From the NCBI GenBank assembly GCA_030220185.1, contig JASPKZ010007537.1, positions 1-64,000 of the forward strand: 64,000 nucleotides of DNA. Direction: 5' to 3'. The position numbers were made by a program, and so were the translations under genes. The notes under the pieces are model-generated. The model saw nothing but the letters and a program-made list of their open reading frames with translations. It ran no database searches and was not told the origin of the DNA. Shown piece by piece: positions 50,432 to 60,453 of the stretch (within the stretch, counting starts at the first letter, position 1; every line of letters begins with the position of its first letter). Source of the DNA: Diploptera punctata (taxonomy: Eukaryota; Arthropoda; Insecta; Blattodea; Blaberidae).

Positions 50432-53050
50432 TGTCGCAATGATAGACTAGGGAAAAGAGGTGGGGGAGTTGCGATGTATATCAAATCGAACTTAGAGCCC
50501 AAAGTCATTCTTCACTCCTCCCCTGATTACAATGCACGACCAGAATTCCTCTTCATTGAAATTTCAGCTAGTTTACAGAGATGTCTCCTGTGTGTGGTGT
50601 ACAAACCTCCGAAAGTAGAGTATCTTAGTGACATAGAAACACCCTTATTAAGTTTACTGCCGCATTATCAGCATGTTATAGTAATGGGCGACTTTAACTC
50701 TAACTTACTTTCTTCCTCATCTTCATCATCAGAACTACTGGCATTATTTCACGCATGCAATATGTATGTCTTGCCTTTACAACCAACCCATCACACATCG
50801 ACGACTGAAAATTATAAAATTATAAACTACGGACAAATACCTGCCCCCGGCATATCAGCCCATGACGTCATATATATCGAATACTCTCTCCAGTGTCCTA
50901 GGACTCGTCCTAAATTATTAACGTATCGAAATTTAAAAAATATTAACCAGCAAGCTCTAATTGCAGACGCTATCGACATGCCGTGGCATGATATTTGGAC
51001 CCTATTCACAATTGACGAAAAATTGCTTAAATTTAACAATATGATATTAGAACTTTACGACAAACATGCCCCCTTGAAGACTAGACGAATTACTAAATCC
51101 CCAGCTCCCTGGATGTCCCACGAAATTCGACTACTGATGGCTGAGAGGGACGCTGCTGCTTTTCCAAAATATAGACGGGACAAAAGTGACGCTAACTTAA
51201 GACAATATAAGACACTAAGAAACAAAACAAATAAAAACATTAGGAACGCTAAGTTGCGGTATGCTCATAGTCTCATTGATCCAAACACAAATGCAAGTGA
51301 TATGTGGAAACGTATTAGATCAATGGGTCTACGGCAGCCGACAACCAAAGCAGAGAGCATTAACATATCACTGGACGATCTAAACCAACATTTCACATCG
51401 TACGCCACACTTAACATAAACACTACGACCAAACAACAAACTATAGATGAGCTCCTATCCACACATACTCCTTCCCGAGAAAAATTCTTCTTTTCCTATA
51501 TAATGCCAATCGACGTTAAACTATCCCTGGACCGCATTAGAACTAAAACACAATGTATAGACAATATAAGTATCGACTTTTTAAAGAAAATACTCCATGT
51601 CATACTCCCATCTGTAACCCATATATTGAATGCCTCAATCATGACCTCAACTTACCCCGAACTCTGGAAAAAAGCTATAGTCAGACCAATCCCTAAAATT
51701 AAATTACCTGTAACACCAAACGACTTTAGACCAATCAGCATCCTCCCAGTTCTATCTAAGGCCTTGGAGCGCATTGTTCATGAACAATTAACTGATTACC
51801 TTAACACTCATAACATACTCGACCCATACCAATCAGGTTTTAGGACAGGCCATAGTACGGCAACCGCACTTCTTAAAGTTACCGAAGATACGCGTGAAGC
51901 AATGGACAGTGGCCACATGACAATATTTACACTCTTGGACTTCAGCAAAGCTTTCGACACTGTTGACACTGACATATTAATAGCAAAATTACGCGCTCTG
52001 AATCTTTCGGACAATGCTGTTAACTGGCTTGGATCCTATCTTCATGGTCGCCAGCAATGTGTATCCAATGCAGAACTTTCCTCATCCTGGCTATCACTGA
52101 AGGGTGGCGTCCAACAAGGTTCAGTGTTAGGACCACTTCTGTTCTCTATCTATGTTAACGATATATCCACTAGACTTACCTATTGTCGATATCACCTATA
52201 CGCTGACGATTTGCAAATTTACATTCACTCCCATCCTGACGATGTACATGACACACTAGACAAATTAAATAGTGACCTAGACTCAATTTCCCAATGGTCG
52301 AAGAAACATGGACTTAATCTAAATACTGACAAGACACAGTGCATAATTATAGGACATCGGCGAATCCAAAGCATTATAAATTACGAAAATATCCCTACCA
52401 TTCTCCTAAATGACAAAAATATCCCCTACAGCTCAGTAGTAAAAAATCTGGGTATCTATATGGACCAACACCTAGACTGGAAAATCCAGGTGAATAATAC
52501 CTGCAAGAAAGTGTTCTCAATTCTTCACTCCCTAAATAGTTTTAAAAACTTCCTTCCTACAAAATTAAAACAAATACTTGTACAGACTCTTATAATGCCA
52601 CACTTCGACTACTGCGACATATTACTGACTAATCTTACAACTGATCTATCTGACAGACTACAGCGTGCTCATAATGCGTGCATTCGATTTATATTCAATC
52701 TCCGTCGTTATGACCACGTGTCTCCTTCATTTCAGGCCTTATCATGGCTACGCCTAAATGACAGAAGAACTTTACATTCACATACCTTACTATTCCAAAT
52801 TCTGCACACATATTTACCAACTTATTTAACAACACGTTTTCAACATTTATCGGCTCATCACAATTTAGGAACAAGATCACAAGACTCTTCTTTACTTTTG
52901 ATACCACAACACAGGACCTGTCTGTACTCTGAATCTTACACAATATCTATGGCTAGAGCATGGAACTCACTTCCCAGTCATGTCAGGGACTGTCAATCGC
53001 TATCATTATTTAAATCCAAATTAACTGATATCTTAAGTTCGACACAATGA
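50432..53050 (+). CDS. Non-LTR endonuclease/reverse transcriptase, 5'-truncated but open
   Basis: The open frame extends from 50393 (885 codons), but the first 13 residues come from antisense RTE sequence; element sequence starts at 50432. It begins mid-endonuclease (KRGGGVAMYI, residues 21-30), with VIVMGDFNSNLL at 96-105. The motif usually written SDHD is SAHD here (155-158). RT domain, residues ~430-690: DFRPISILPVLSKALERIV, LLDFSKAFDTVD (515-525, catalytic Asp), GGVQQGSVLGPLLFSIYVND (571-590), and YADD (603-606). The C-terminal region ends with a MARAWNSLPSHVRDCQSL type tail. Such proteins nick target DNA and reverse-transcribe their own RNA. With no stops over 2.6 kb it is young. Without the endonuclease N-terminus it should be inactive. 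Confidence 0.93.
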   Translation, partial: CRNDRLGKRGGGVAMYIKSNLEPKVILHSSPDYNARPEFLFIEISASLQRCLLCVVYKPPKVEYLSDIETPLLSLLPHYQHVIVMGDFNSNLLSSSSSSSELLALFHACNMYVLPLQPTHHTSTTENYKIINYGQIPAPGISAHDVIYIEYSLQCPRTRPKLLTYRNLKNINQQALIADAIDMPWHDIWTLFTIDEKLLKFNNMILELYDKHAPLKTRRITKSPAPWMSHEIRLLMAERDAAAFPKYRRDKSDANLRQYKTLRNKTNKNIRNAKLRYAHSLIDPNTNASDMWKRIRSMGLRQPTTKAESINISLDDLNQHFTSYATLNINTTTKQQTIDELLSTHTPSREKFFFSYIMPIDVKLSLDRIRTKTQCIDNISIDFLKKILHVILPSVTHILNASIMTSTYPELWKKAIVRPIPKIKLPVTPNDFRPISILPVLSKALERIVHEQLTDYLNTHNILDPYQSGFRTGHSTATALLKVTEDTREAMDSGHMTIFTLLDFSKAFDTVDTDILIAKLRALNLSDNAVNWLGSYLHGRQQCVSNAELSSSWLSLKGGVQQGSVLGPLLFSIYVNDISTRLTYCRYHLYADDLQIYIHSHPDDVHDTLDKLNSDLDSISQWSKKHGLNLNTDKTQCIIIGHRRIQSIINYENIPTILLNDKNIPYSSVVKNLGIYMDQHLDWKIQVNNTCKKVFSILHSLNSFKNFLPTKLKQILVQTLIMPHFDYCDILLTNLTTDLSDRLQRAHNACIRFIFNLRRYDHVSPSFQALSWLRLNDRRTLHSHTLLFQILHTYLPTYLTTRFQHLSAHHNLGTRSQDSSLLLIPQHRTCLYSESYTISMARAWNSLPSHVRDCQSLSLFKSKLTDILSSTQ

Positions 53051-53265
53051 AAACATTAACTACATAACAACTATATAGAGCATTCTATTAATAATCATGT
53101 AGGAAGCTACTTACTTTATTTTATATCATTTTAATTTTATTATATTCTATGTTTTTGTTAGCATTAGCTAGTATTAGATCCATCATCATTGTATTTTGTT
53201 TAGTCTGTATTTTAATATCTTAAAATTGTAATATGTACGTAATTTTTGTATAATTTTACTATTCG

Positions 53266-53310
53266 CTGGTTGAGTGGAAGAGAAGGCCTTATGGCCTTAA
53301 CTCTGCCAGC
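53266..53310 (+). other. Conserved 3'-terminal hairpin of the CR1/L2-type family
   Basis: CTGGTTGAGTGGAAGAG, AAGGCC, loop TTAT, GGCCTT, AACTCTGCCAG folds into a stem-loop just before AAATAAA and the (ATT)n tail. The same structure, with compensating or neutral changes, occurs at about 26733, 40662 and (minus) 56028. It is a likely RT recognition element (inference). Confidence 0.75.
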
Positions 53311-53319
53311 TAAAATAAA

Positions 53320-53361
<42 letters not shown>

Positions 53362-53363
53362 CT

Positions 53364-53518
53364 ATTTGTGATTACTGTTCCTAGGTATTTGAATTCAGCC
53401 ACTTCCTTAAAATTTCCCTCATTTGTCATTAGCTGTCCGTTTCCATTATATAATGTATTTCTACGTGTGACCATATGTTTAGTTTTATTGATATTTACTT
53501 CCAGTCCTAATTTCTTAG
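53364..53518 (-). pseudogene. RTE-type element, 5' portion after nested insertion
   Basis: Minus strand continues the 49844-50430 copy: KKLGLEVNINKTKHMVTRRN, NFKEVAEFKYLGTVITNR, joining in frame to NEMHKEIKRR across the insertion. 5' truncated at 53518, followed by the TSD. Confidence 0.92.
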
Positions 53519-53532
53519 TCTGTGTTGAACAT

Positions 53533-53712
53533 GCATGAAGTTATTGTAATGAACAAAAGGGAGACAGCTGTATTGATCAGCAGTGCCAACAACCTGAATA
53601 ATCAAGTGTAGTATAACTGGTCAGTGTGCGCCCACATGTCTGTCCTCAACCCACGCCAAACCGGGTACAAATTATGTCGGGCCAATTTTATCAAATGTAT
53701 ATTTCTTATACA
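53533..53712. other. Anonymous sequence
   Basis: No feature recognised. Confidence 0.4.
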
Positions 53713-53850
53713 ACCACTTTTATGGCATAACGGTTGTGTACCTACCAGCCCAGAGATCATGGGTTCAATTTCCAGCTACGCCATTTTTTCTGAGTACAGG
53801 ACCCATTCATCCTCGTGAATTGAGGAATAGCGAAATTAGGTCAATAAAAC
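53713..53850 (+). mobile_element. Possible SINE-F (tRNA-like head)
   Basis: TATGGCATAACGG and GGGTTCAATTTCC are spaced like A and B boxes, followed by a short body with TTCTGAGTACAGGACCCATT. The boxes are imperfect and there is one copy. Confidence 0.4.
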
Positions 53851-53865
53851 TAAAACTGAAGTTGA

Positions 53866-54295
53866 ATTTCAAAAAATGTTAAACTGAAAATATATAAAAC
53901 TATTATTATACCAGTTATTTTATATGGATGCGAAACGTGGATTCTTACTTAGAAAGGAAAGGAGATTACAAGTATTTGAAAATAAAGTTCTTAGGAACAT
54001 TTTTGGAACAAAGAGAGATGAACGGACAGGTGAATGGAGAAAACTACATAACAGTGAACAATATGATTTTTATAGGAAGCCAGATATAATAAGAACAGTT
54101 AAATCTCGTAGACTGCGATTTGCAGGACATGTGGCACGAATGGGGAATGAAAGACGTGCATGGAAACTTCTTGTAGGAATAACAAAGGGAAAACGTCCAG
54201 TTGGTAGACCAAGAATGAGGTGGGAGAATAACATTAACTATGATTTGAGAGAAGTAGATTATACAGGGAATGGTTGGAAAACATTAGCTCATTTT
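53866..54295 (+). pseudogene. RTE-type C-terminal copy ending in a minisatellite
   Basis: Encodes RKERRLQVFENKVLRNIFGT, VKSRRLRFAGHVARMGNERR, RPRMRWENNINYDLREVDYT, KTLAH. Then an 18 bp repeat replaces the expected QDRDVW end. The open frame runs on into the repeat. Confidence 0.85.
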
Positions 54296-54860
54296 TATAT
54301 ATTGTTAGATTTTTATATATTGTTAGATTTTCATATATTGTTAGATTTTCATATATTGTTAGATTTTCATATATTGTTAGATTTTCATATATTGTTATAT
54401 TTTCATATAATGTTAGATTTTCATACATTGTTAGATTTTCATACATTGTTAGATTTTCATACATTGTTAGATTTTCATACATGTTAGATTTTCATACATT
54501 GTTAGATTTTCATACATTGTTAGATTTTCATACATTGTTAGATTTTCATACATTGTTAGATTTTCATACATTGTTAGATTTTCATACATTGTTAGATTTT
54601 CATACATTGTTAGATTTTCATATATTGTTAGATTTTCATATATTGTTAGATTTTCATATATTGTTAGATTTTCATATATTGTTAGATTTTCATATATTGT
54701 TAGATTTTCATATATTATTAGATTTTCATATAATATTAGATTTTCATATATTATTAGATATTTATATATTATTAAGGTATTTATATATTATTAAGGTATT
54801 TATATATTATTAAGATATTTATATATTATTAGATATTTATATATTAGATATTTATTTATA
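54291..54860. repeat. 18 bp minisatellite, about 30 units
   Basis: The unit is TTTTCATACATTGTTAGA, with variants TTTTCATATATTGTTAGA and TTTTTATATATTGTTAGA, degrading to TATTTATATATTATTAAG at the right. Because 18 is a multiple of 3, all frames stay open, giving hexapeptide-repeat ORFs (FHTLLD, FSYIVR, and on the minus strand NLTMYE). These are artefacts, not genes. Variants are sorted in blocks. Confidence 0.95.
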
Positions 54861-54892
54861 TATGTAAAATGTTATATAAATTTATATAAAAT

Positions 54893-55440
54893 TTTAGAGA
54901 GAGTTAATGAGTTTACCTAGTTAGGATATAAACTCTCTTTTGTTGAAAATTTGGATTTATCAGAGAAAATTGTTAAATTCAACAAATCAATGGGAATCAT
55001 TAATAGAGTTTTAAAACCTTCATTAGTGCAAAAATCAACCCGTACTCGTCTTTATCAAATAATGGCTCGACCAGTCCTATGTTATGGGAGTGAAGCATGG
55101 ACTATAAGGACGAGAGATGAAAGCAGACTAACAGCTTGTGAGATGAAATTTATGCGCCGAACAGCTGGCTACACCAAATGGGATCGAAAGAAAAATGTAG
55201 AAATCCTTCAAGAACTTAATGTGTCACCAATACTGGACTACATTTCCAGATATCAGCTAAACTGGAAGGAACATGTCTCAAGAATGGCTAGATCCAGGGT
55301 CCCCAAGGCAATAATGAACTACTGTCCAAATGGGAAACGGTCACTTGGTCGACCTATGAAAAGATGGCACGAAAACCGCTTTCTCAAGCCGTAACAGTTC
55401 TTCTAGGACTAATACCTGGCAGGATGATGATGATGATTTA
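54893..55440 (+). pseudogene. RTE-type C-terminal copy, (GAT)n tail, mostly open
   Basis: The frame from 54951 encodes VKFNKSMGIINRVLKPSLVQ, ARPVLCYGSEAWTIRTRDES, MKFMRRTAGYTKWDRKKNVE, YQLNWKEHVSRMARSRVPKA, GKRSLGRPMKRWHENRF. Just upstream, NEFTYLGYKLS precedes a frame break. It ends with GATGATGATGAT at about 55423. A different family from the (GTAA)n and (GAA)n ones. Confidence 0.85.
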
Positions 55441-55971
55441 TATATGTGTATGAGTGTGTATGTGTGTACTTGTTACAAAATATATTTTAAGTTAATATTT
55501 CTAGAATAACAGAGTTTTAAATTATTTATCTGAATTGAACATAAGGTGTTAATGGTTGTAAAATGAAGCAGTTTGAATATAGTCTAGGTTATGATATCCC
55601 GCTGAGTTTGGTTTCCCTCGTCCTGACAAGTGTTTTCTCGCCACATCCGCGTCTTTCCCTGTTTTAGAATAGAATGCTTTGCAATCTCGGAAATCCGCAA
55701 CCAAGTTCTCACCACAGATCTTGTATCTCTCAACCTCAGGGACTTTCATAAACCACACAAGTTCACTTATCCTAAATCAAATAATTCACAACGTAAATTA
55801 TGCAAACATATTCACTGCTAGGCCACACTTACTTTTAAATATTAAATCTAAACAATCACAGCATAACATTATAATCTTAAAACTTTTAACTGAAAAGATA
55901 GTGCAGTTTCTGTTTTTCTTCAAATGTACGATATTTCCAAATTAATATTTTTGTTTGTATATGTATTTAGA
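55441..55971 (-). other. Spacer with an unrecognised minus-strand open frame
   Basis: Frame 55758-55549 reads VPEVERYKICGENLVADFRD, then KTGKDADVARKHLSGRGKPN, then SAGYHNLDYIQ. The composition is protein-like and higher in GC than its surroundings. I do not recognise it. It could be a decayed transposon ORF or an exon. Confidence 0.3.
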
Positions 55972-57190
55972 TTAGATTAGATTTATTTAGCCTGGTGGAG
56001 TTAAGGCCATGTGGCCATCTCTTCCACTCACCAGGACAAACATATATTACATCAGAATATAACAATCTTAATTAACTCTAATATTAAATACTAAGTAAAA
56101 ATTTGATCAAAAAGATAATATCTAATATATTATGATCTATAATACAACCAGTTAATGTTAGTTAAAATTAAGACTAAAACTAATAATAAAATGTATACAA
56201 GCAAGACATATTAAATTGTCCCTGTCGAATGTATATAAGTCCACCGCTGTGGTCTCGAGGTAGCGTGCTGCCTTGTCACGCAGCGGACCCAGGTTCGATC
56301 CCCGGTCGGGGCAGTTTTTCTGGGTGAGGTTTTTATCGGGGTTTTTCCTCACGTGTAAGACAAATATCAGAAAAACTTTAAGGCACAAACGGTCCCCGAA
56401 ATCATATGGCCATCATTATCATCATCATCCTTATCATTATCATCATCTTCATCATCATCCTTCACGGTGTGGAAAGCAACGGGAAGCTACCACACCTAGT
56501 AAAGCTGCAAGAATAGCAGAATTACTTCGGGCAGAATTACTATGGATGGATGGAATGTATATAAAAAACAAAGGAAAATAATGAGATATAGAAAACTAAT
56601 TTTACGATTATACAGTATTTAACACAAAAAAAATGAAAATATTTATTCTTAATATTATTTTCATAAATAATTAAATTTATTAATAATTGTTAAAAGAATA
56701 TTATCAGTGAGGTGTATAAGTTAGTTTGTTATTATATAATTCTTTAATTTGTTTTTGAAGGATGTTATAGTTTGACAGTCTCTGACATAGGGCGGAAGGG
56801 AATTCCATGTTTTGGTGAGACCGTAAAATATAATGAATAATATACAGTGTGATGAGGAGGGATATAAAGGACAATGTGCTGATGGGATCAAGTGTCAAGA
56901 TTATGTGTCGGATAGTGTGATGAAGCGGCGTGATAAATAATTAGGCGATGATGTGTGAAGTATTTTATAGAGAAGGGACAGAGAATGGACAGTTCTACGA
57001 TCTCTTAGACGAAGCCACGATAATTGTTCCAGGGACGGTGTAACATGGTCAAATTTGCGAATACCACAAATAAAACGTGCGCAGGAATTATGAACACGTT
57101 GAAGTCTTTGAATGAAAATAATATTTAAGTCTGTAAAAAGAGTATCACAATAATCAAAATGGGGCATTGCAAGTGTTTCTACTAACATTT
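55972..57190 (-). pseudogene. CR1/L2-type element, second family, split by SINE-B
   Basis: Minus frame 57188-56901 encodes LVETLAMPHFDYCDTLFTDL, RLQRVHNSCARFICGIRKFD, LSWLRLRDRRTVHSLSLLYK. It aligns with residues ~750-850 of the 50432 ORF (VQTLIMPHFDYCDILLTNL). After a break it continues toward 56700. The 3' end at 55972-56035 has the family hairpin (GGTGAGTGGAAGAGATGGCC ... CCTTAACTCCACCAG) and an (AGATT)n tail. SINE-B (56239-56553) lies inside. Confidence 0.8.
56239..56553 (+). mobile_element. SINE-B copy, 11 bp TSD
   Basis: The target AATGTATATAA is duplicated at 56228-56238 and 56554-56564. Head GTCCACCGCTGTGGTCTCGA, perfect B box GGTTCGATCCC, (ATC)n middle, and a short deletion in the 3' part. 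This copy defines the ends of the family. Confidence 0.95.
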
Positions 57191-57231
57191 TCCTAAGAGC
57201 GAATGGCAGACAATTTATTATAAATTAGAAT

Positions 57232-57625
57232 ATTTACTCTATAATGAAATTATACAAGGCAATGGCAGTTCCTATTATTACTTATGGATCCGAAACATGG
57301 ACAGTAACAACACAACAATCTGCCAGAATACAAGTTGCTAAAATGAAATTTCTCAGACCAATAGAGGATATCAAAGTACAGACAAAAAAAACAACACAGA
57401 AATAAGACAGCAACTAAAAGTAGAGGAATTAAACACAGCAATAGTGAAATACAGAACAAACTGGAAAGAACACTTAGCAAGGATGACAGAACAGAATACC
57501 GAAAGCAGCAGACAACTATTCACCATGAGGAAGAAGTCTGGGAAGTCCAAAGAAAAGATGGAAAGAGCAGCAATTTGAAGCCGGAACAAGCTAGCAAAAG
57601 CCTAAACCGTGACGAAGAAGAAAAA
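57232..57625 (+). pseudogene. RTE-type C-terminal copy, (GAA)n family
   Basis: Encodes MKLYKAMAVPIITYGSETWT, then QQSARIQVAKMKFLRPI, then frameshifted DKKNNTEIRQQLKVEELNTA and KYRTNWKEHLARMTEQNTES. The 3' end is CCTAAACCGTGACGAAGAAG. Same family as 15233-15736. Confidence 0.85.
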
Positions 57626-57869
57626 TATTTACAATTGTGTAATTCATTATTAATTAGCGATTAGCATACTTGGTAGAGTTTGAGATTTTGATTCTGACGA
57701 TTTCTGGAGTATTTATGATTTGTTTGTTGTAAACGTCTATTAAAAACAAAACAAACTGTATCATTATGGAGCTTTTTTGTTTTCTACTCGCAGTTTCCAT
57801 CCAATTAATAAAGTTGCTAGCTTAGAATAGAATATTCTAAGAAATTTGTCGTTATATAATTATTTCTCC

Positions 57870-57968
57870 TACCGAAGAACGGTAGGAAGACCAAGAAAGC
57901 GCTGGATTGAACAGATGTGAGATCGGAACAGACAAAAACCTAATTCGTGAAGGATGATGATGATTCTC
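57870..57968 (+). pseudogene. RT element 3' scrap with (GAT)n tail
   Basis: NGRKTKKALD-like basic sequence ('ggtaggaagaccaagaaagc') followed by CCTAATTCGTGAAGGATGATG. This is the closing GRPRKRW motif and tail of a RTE-type element. Confidence 0.55.
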
Positions 57969-58105
57969 ATTATTAATCTTATGACCAATGAAATGTATTT
58001 AGCCTATTTATATTATTTTATTATTTCATACCTACATAAAGTTTAGAAAATTAAAGTATTTTCAACTATACTCTATCCAAACTAAGAGCTGATCTTAACA
58101 TAAAC

Positions 58106-58107
<2 letters not shown>

Positions 58108-58141
<34 letters not shown>
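58108..58141. repeat. (TA)n microsatellite (left of SINE-B)
   Basis: TA dinucleotides directly abutting SINE-B. A second TA tract (58465-58488) abuts its other end. Confidence 0.95.
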
Positions 58142-58143
<2 letters not shown>

Positions 58144-58464
58144 TAAATCCATAGTAACTCTGCCCGAGGGCAGGTCCTTCACTGCAATAATAGCATTTTC
58201 ATGCTATGCTTGCAGCTTTACTAGGGAATTGTAGGTGTGGTAGCTTCCCGTTGCTTTCCACACCGGTGAAGGATGATGATGATGATGGCCATATGATTTC
58301 GGGGACCGTTTGGGCCTTAAAGTTTTCCTGACATTTGTCTTTTAGGTGAGAAAAAACTCCAATAAAAACCTAAACCTCACCCAGAAAACTGCCCCGACCG
58401 GGGGTCGAATCCGGGCCCGCTGCGTGACAAGGCAGCACGCTACCTCGAGACCAGAGCGGTGGAC
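58144..58464 (-). mobile_element. SINE-B copy inside a (TA)n tract
   Basis: Full-length minus-strand copy with the head at 58464 (GTCCACCGCTCTGGTCTCGA) and the 3' end at CCATAG near 58149. (TA)n lies on both sides, so it either inserted in a microsatellite or the TSD expanded. Confidence 0.92.
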
Positions 58465-58589
58465 TATATATATATATATATATATATTTCACTGGCTGTG
58501 CAGTGTAATATATACTATATTTTTTTATTTAGGAACATTCCACAATACAGTGTTTTACCTTCAACCCAAAGTGATTTGTCGCCAGAGGT

Positions 58590-58970
58590 CCCTGTCCAAA
58601 GCATCTTCTTCCCTCAAATATCTAGCTTCCATACTTCTCCTCACTCCATCTATCGTTCTCTAGGACTGCCTCTTCCACTTCTTCCACTAGCTTTCCAATT
58701 AAGGATCTTCTTTGGTATTCTCTCTTCTTCCATTCTTATGAGGTGTCCATACCATTTCAAACGTTTTTCTTCTATTTTTCCTAACAATGTTTTTTTTTTT
58801 TCAACTTGCATAATTTCCCTTATTGTGCTGTTTCTGACCTTACCCCTTCTTGAAATTCTTGTCAATCGCCTCCAAAAATCCATTTCTACTGCTAACAGCT
58901 TGTTGGCTTGTTTTCTACTTGCTGTCCAAGTTTCGGACCCATATAATAAAATACTTTGTAACAGAACTTG
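58590..58970 (-). pseudogene. RTE-type C-terminal copy
   Basis: Minus frames encode LFYGSETWTASRKQANKLLA, then VEMDFWRRLTRISRRGKVRN, EEKRLKWYGHLIRMEEERIP and KKILNWKASGRSGRGSPRER. The end is followed by a frameshifted tail toward 58600. A separate family from the others in the window. Confidence 0.8.
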
Positions 58971-59039
58971 AAATATAGTTTTCTTCGTCCTGTATATTAT
59001 ATTTCTATTCCAAACTACTGAGTTCTATAAATGTTACAG

Positions 59040-59330
59040 AATTGATGATCGGGGCAAGAGGTATACCAGGATTCTTAGCCAAATTTTGGAATTCCTTAGA
59101 TTTGGACAGGGTGTATCTTTCTAAAATTGTCATCGCTGCCATTAGAGAATCAATTTCAATTTTAAGAAACCATATTTACAAAATGTATACTTTATAGTTT
59201 GTATACTTTAATTAGGCCTACAATTTGAATGTTTTTAATGTATTTCATCAATTCCAAAAATTAATTGTCTGCATCACTTTGTCCTTGAGGTAATCCTCTA
59301 ATGAGGAAAGTTGTATCTAATAAAAATATA
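59040..59330 (+). pseudogene. Non-LTR C-terminal tail and 3' UTR, second copy (R4/Dong-like?)
   Basis: Homologous to 38105-38405. It has GARGIPGFLAKFWNSLDLDR, where the Trp codon intact here is a stop in the other copy, but a 3-base difference after GARG. Shares the 3' UTR and the AATAAAAATAT end. Confidence 0.65.
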
Positions 59331-59334
59331 TATA

Positions 59335-59765
59335 TGATGGTGATGATATACCGCCATTGCCGGTCCCAAGCCCGGATGAGAAAGGAGGAGGGGGAGGAGT
59401 AACACCTTGTAAAAAAAAAAACTTGGTTCAGCTGGCCCGGCTGATAGTACCATGTAAGGGCCCCTTGCCAGGGAACGGTGAAGACCTCAACGGCAATGAA
59501 GGCGGAGAGGGATACCCTTAATACGGCAGATTTGGCGGAAGAGGCACCCTACCCTCACACAGGGAAAGAGAGAGAGGAACCGCTGCCTTGCGGAGAAGGA
59601 GAAACTTCAAAGGCTAAGGGAGCATCCCCAACAGAAAAGCATGCCTGTCCAAGAGGCATTGAGGTGGCAACCCCACCACTGGACTTACCCAACTATAGGC
59701 TGGTAACCTATAATGGGGAAAACTTTAAATACTCGAAAGGCTACAAGAAATGGTGATGATATAAC
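59335..59765 (+). mobile_element. Non-LTR 5' segment with a leader ORF
   Basis: A GC-rich island (GGTCCCAAGCCCGGATGAGA, GGCCCGGCTGATAG) with a 92-codon frame at 59478-59756. The frame ends ATPPLDLPNYRLVTYNGENF, KYSKGYKKW and tandem stops. The layout resembles the leader region before an endonuclease ORF in RTE-type elements (compare 42317 and 45946). No endonuclease follows, so it is another isolated 5' piece. Family assignment tentative. Confidence 0.5.
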
Positions 59766-59905
59766 AGTATCAGTAACCAAACAAGGTTTGTATTAAGAAT
59801 TTTTAGGATAATATGGATTCTTTATTTAAGTCCGATATTTGTCTAAAGCAATCTGAAAAAATTGTGATCTTGACTTTTTCTTCGTGGAGTAAGGGCTAAG
59901 AGTGA

Positions 59906-60445
59906 TTTACTTACTCACTTACTCACTGGCACTATCGAATCCGTAGGTTCATGGCCGCACGGACATAAGCTCTCCATACATCCCTATCCTGAGCTAATGC
60001 TTTCCAATCATTCCCTGTATAATCTACTTCCCTCAAATCATAGTTAATGTTATTCTCCCATCTCATTCTTGGTCTACCAACTGGGCGTTTTCCCTCTGGC
60101 TTTCCTACAACAAGCTTCCATGTAAGTCTTTCATTCCCCATACGTGCAACATGTCCTGCCCATCGCAGTCTACGAGACTTAACTGTTCTTATTATATCTG
60201 GCTTCCTATAAAGGCCATGTAGTTCATTGTTATGTAGTCTTCTCCATTCACCTGTCTGTTCATCTCTCTTTGGTCCAAAAATGTTCCTAAGTACTTTATT
60301 CTCAAATACTTGTAATCTCCTTTCCTCCCTTAAAGTAAGAGTCCATGTTTCGCACCCATATAATATAACTGGTAGAATAATAGTTTTATATATTTTCAGT
60401 TTAATGTTTTTTGAAAGGAGTTGGGACATTAAGAGTCTCTTTCCG
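59906..60445 (-). pseudogene. RTE-type element, 5'-truncated, best-preserved (GTAA)n copy
   Basis: Open minus frame (60443-59932): LMSQLLSKNIKLKIYKTIIL, VILYGCETWTLTLREERRLQ, GPKRDEQTGEWRRLHNNELH, VKSRRLRWAGHVARMGNERL, GKRPVGRPRMRWENNINYDL, AQDRDVWRAYVRAAMNLRIR. This region follows the RT domain, so there is no catalytic capacity. The target AAGAGTGA is duplicated at 59898-59905 and 60446-60453. It is the reference for the seven other copies of this family in the window. Confidence 0.9.
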
Positions 60446-60453
60446 AAGAGTGA

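Larger units (their letters stand above)
50431..53360 (+). mobile_element. CR1/L2-type non-LTR retrotransposon nested in the RTE copy
   Basis: Inserted into the RTE element at ATTCCT (50425-50430 and 53358-53363, a 6 bp TSD made partly ambiguous by the tail). 5' truncated inside the endonuclease domain. The 3' end has a conserved hairpin and an (ATT)n tail (53322-53360). The single large ORF is intact. Confidence 0.92.

Noticed and set aside
50431..50508. N-terminus of the minus-strand RTE ORF from 50508
   Set aside because: This part is antisense to the nested CR1/L2-type element; the true RTE sequence resumes at 53364.
54234..54813. Long ORFs of 82-187 codons with hexapeptide repeats
   Set aside because: Produced by the 18 bp minisatellite, which cannot introduce stops; both strands are open, so there is no coding evidence.
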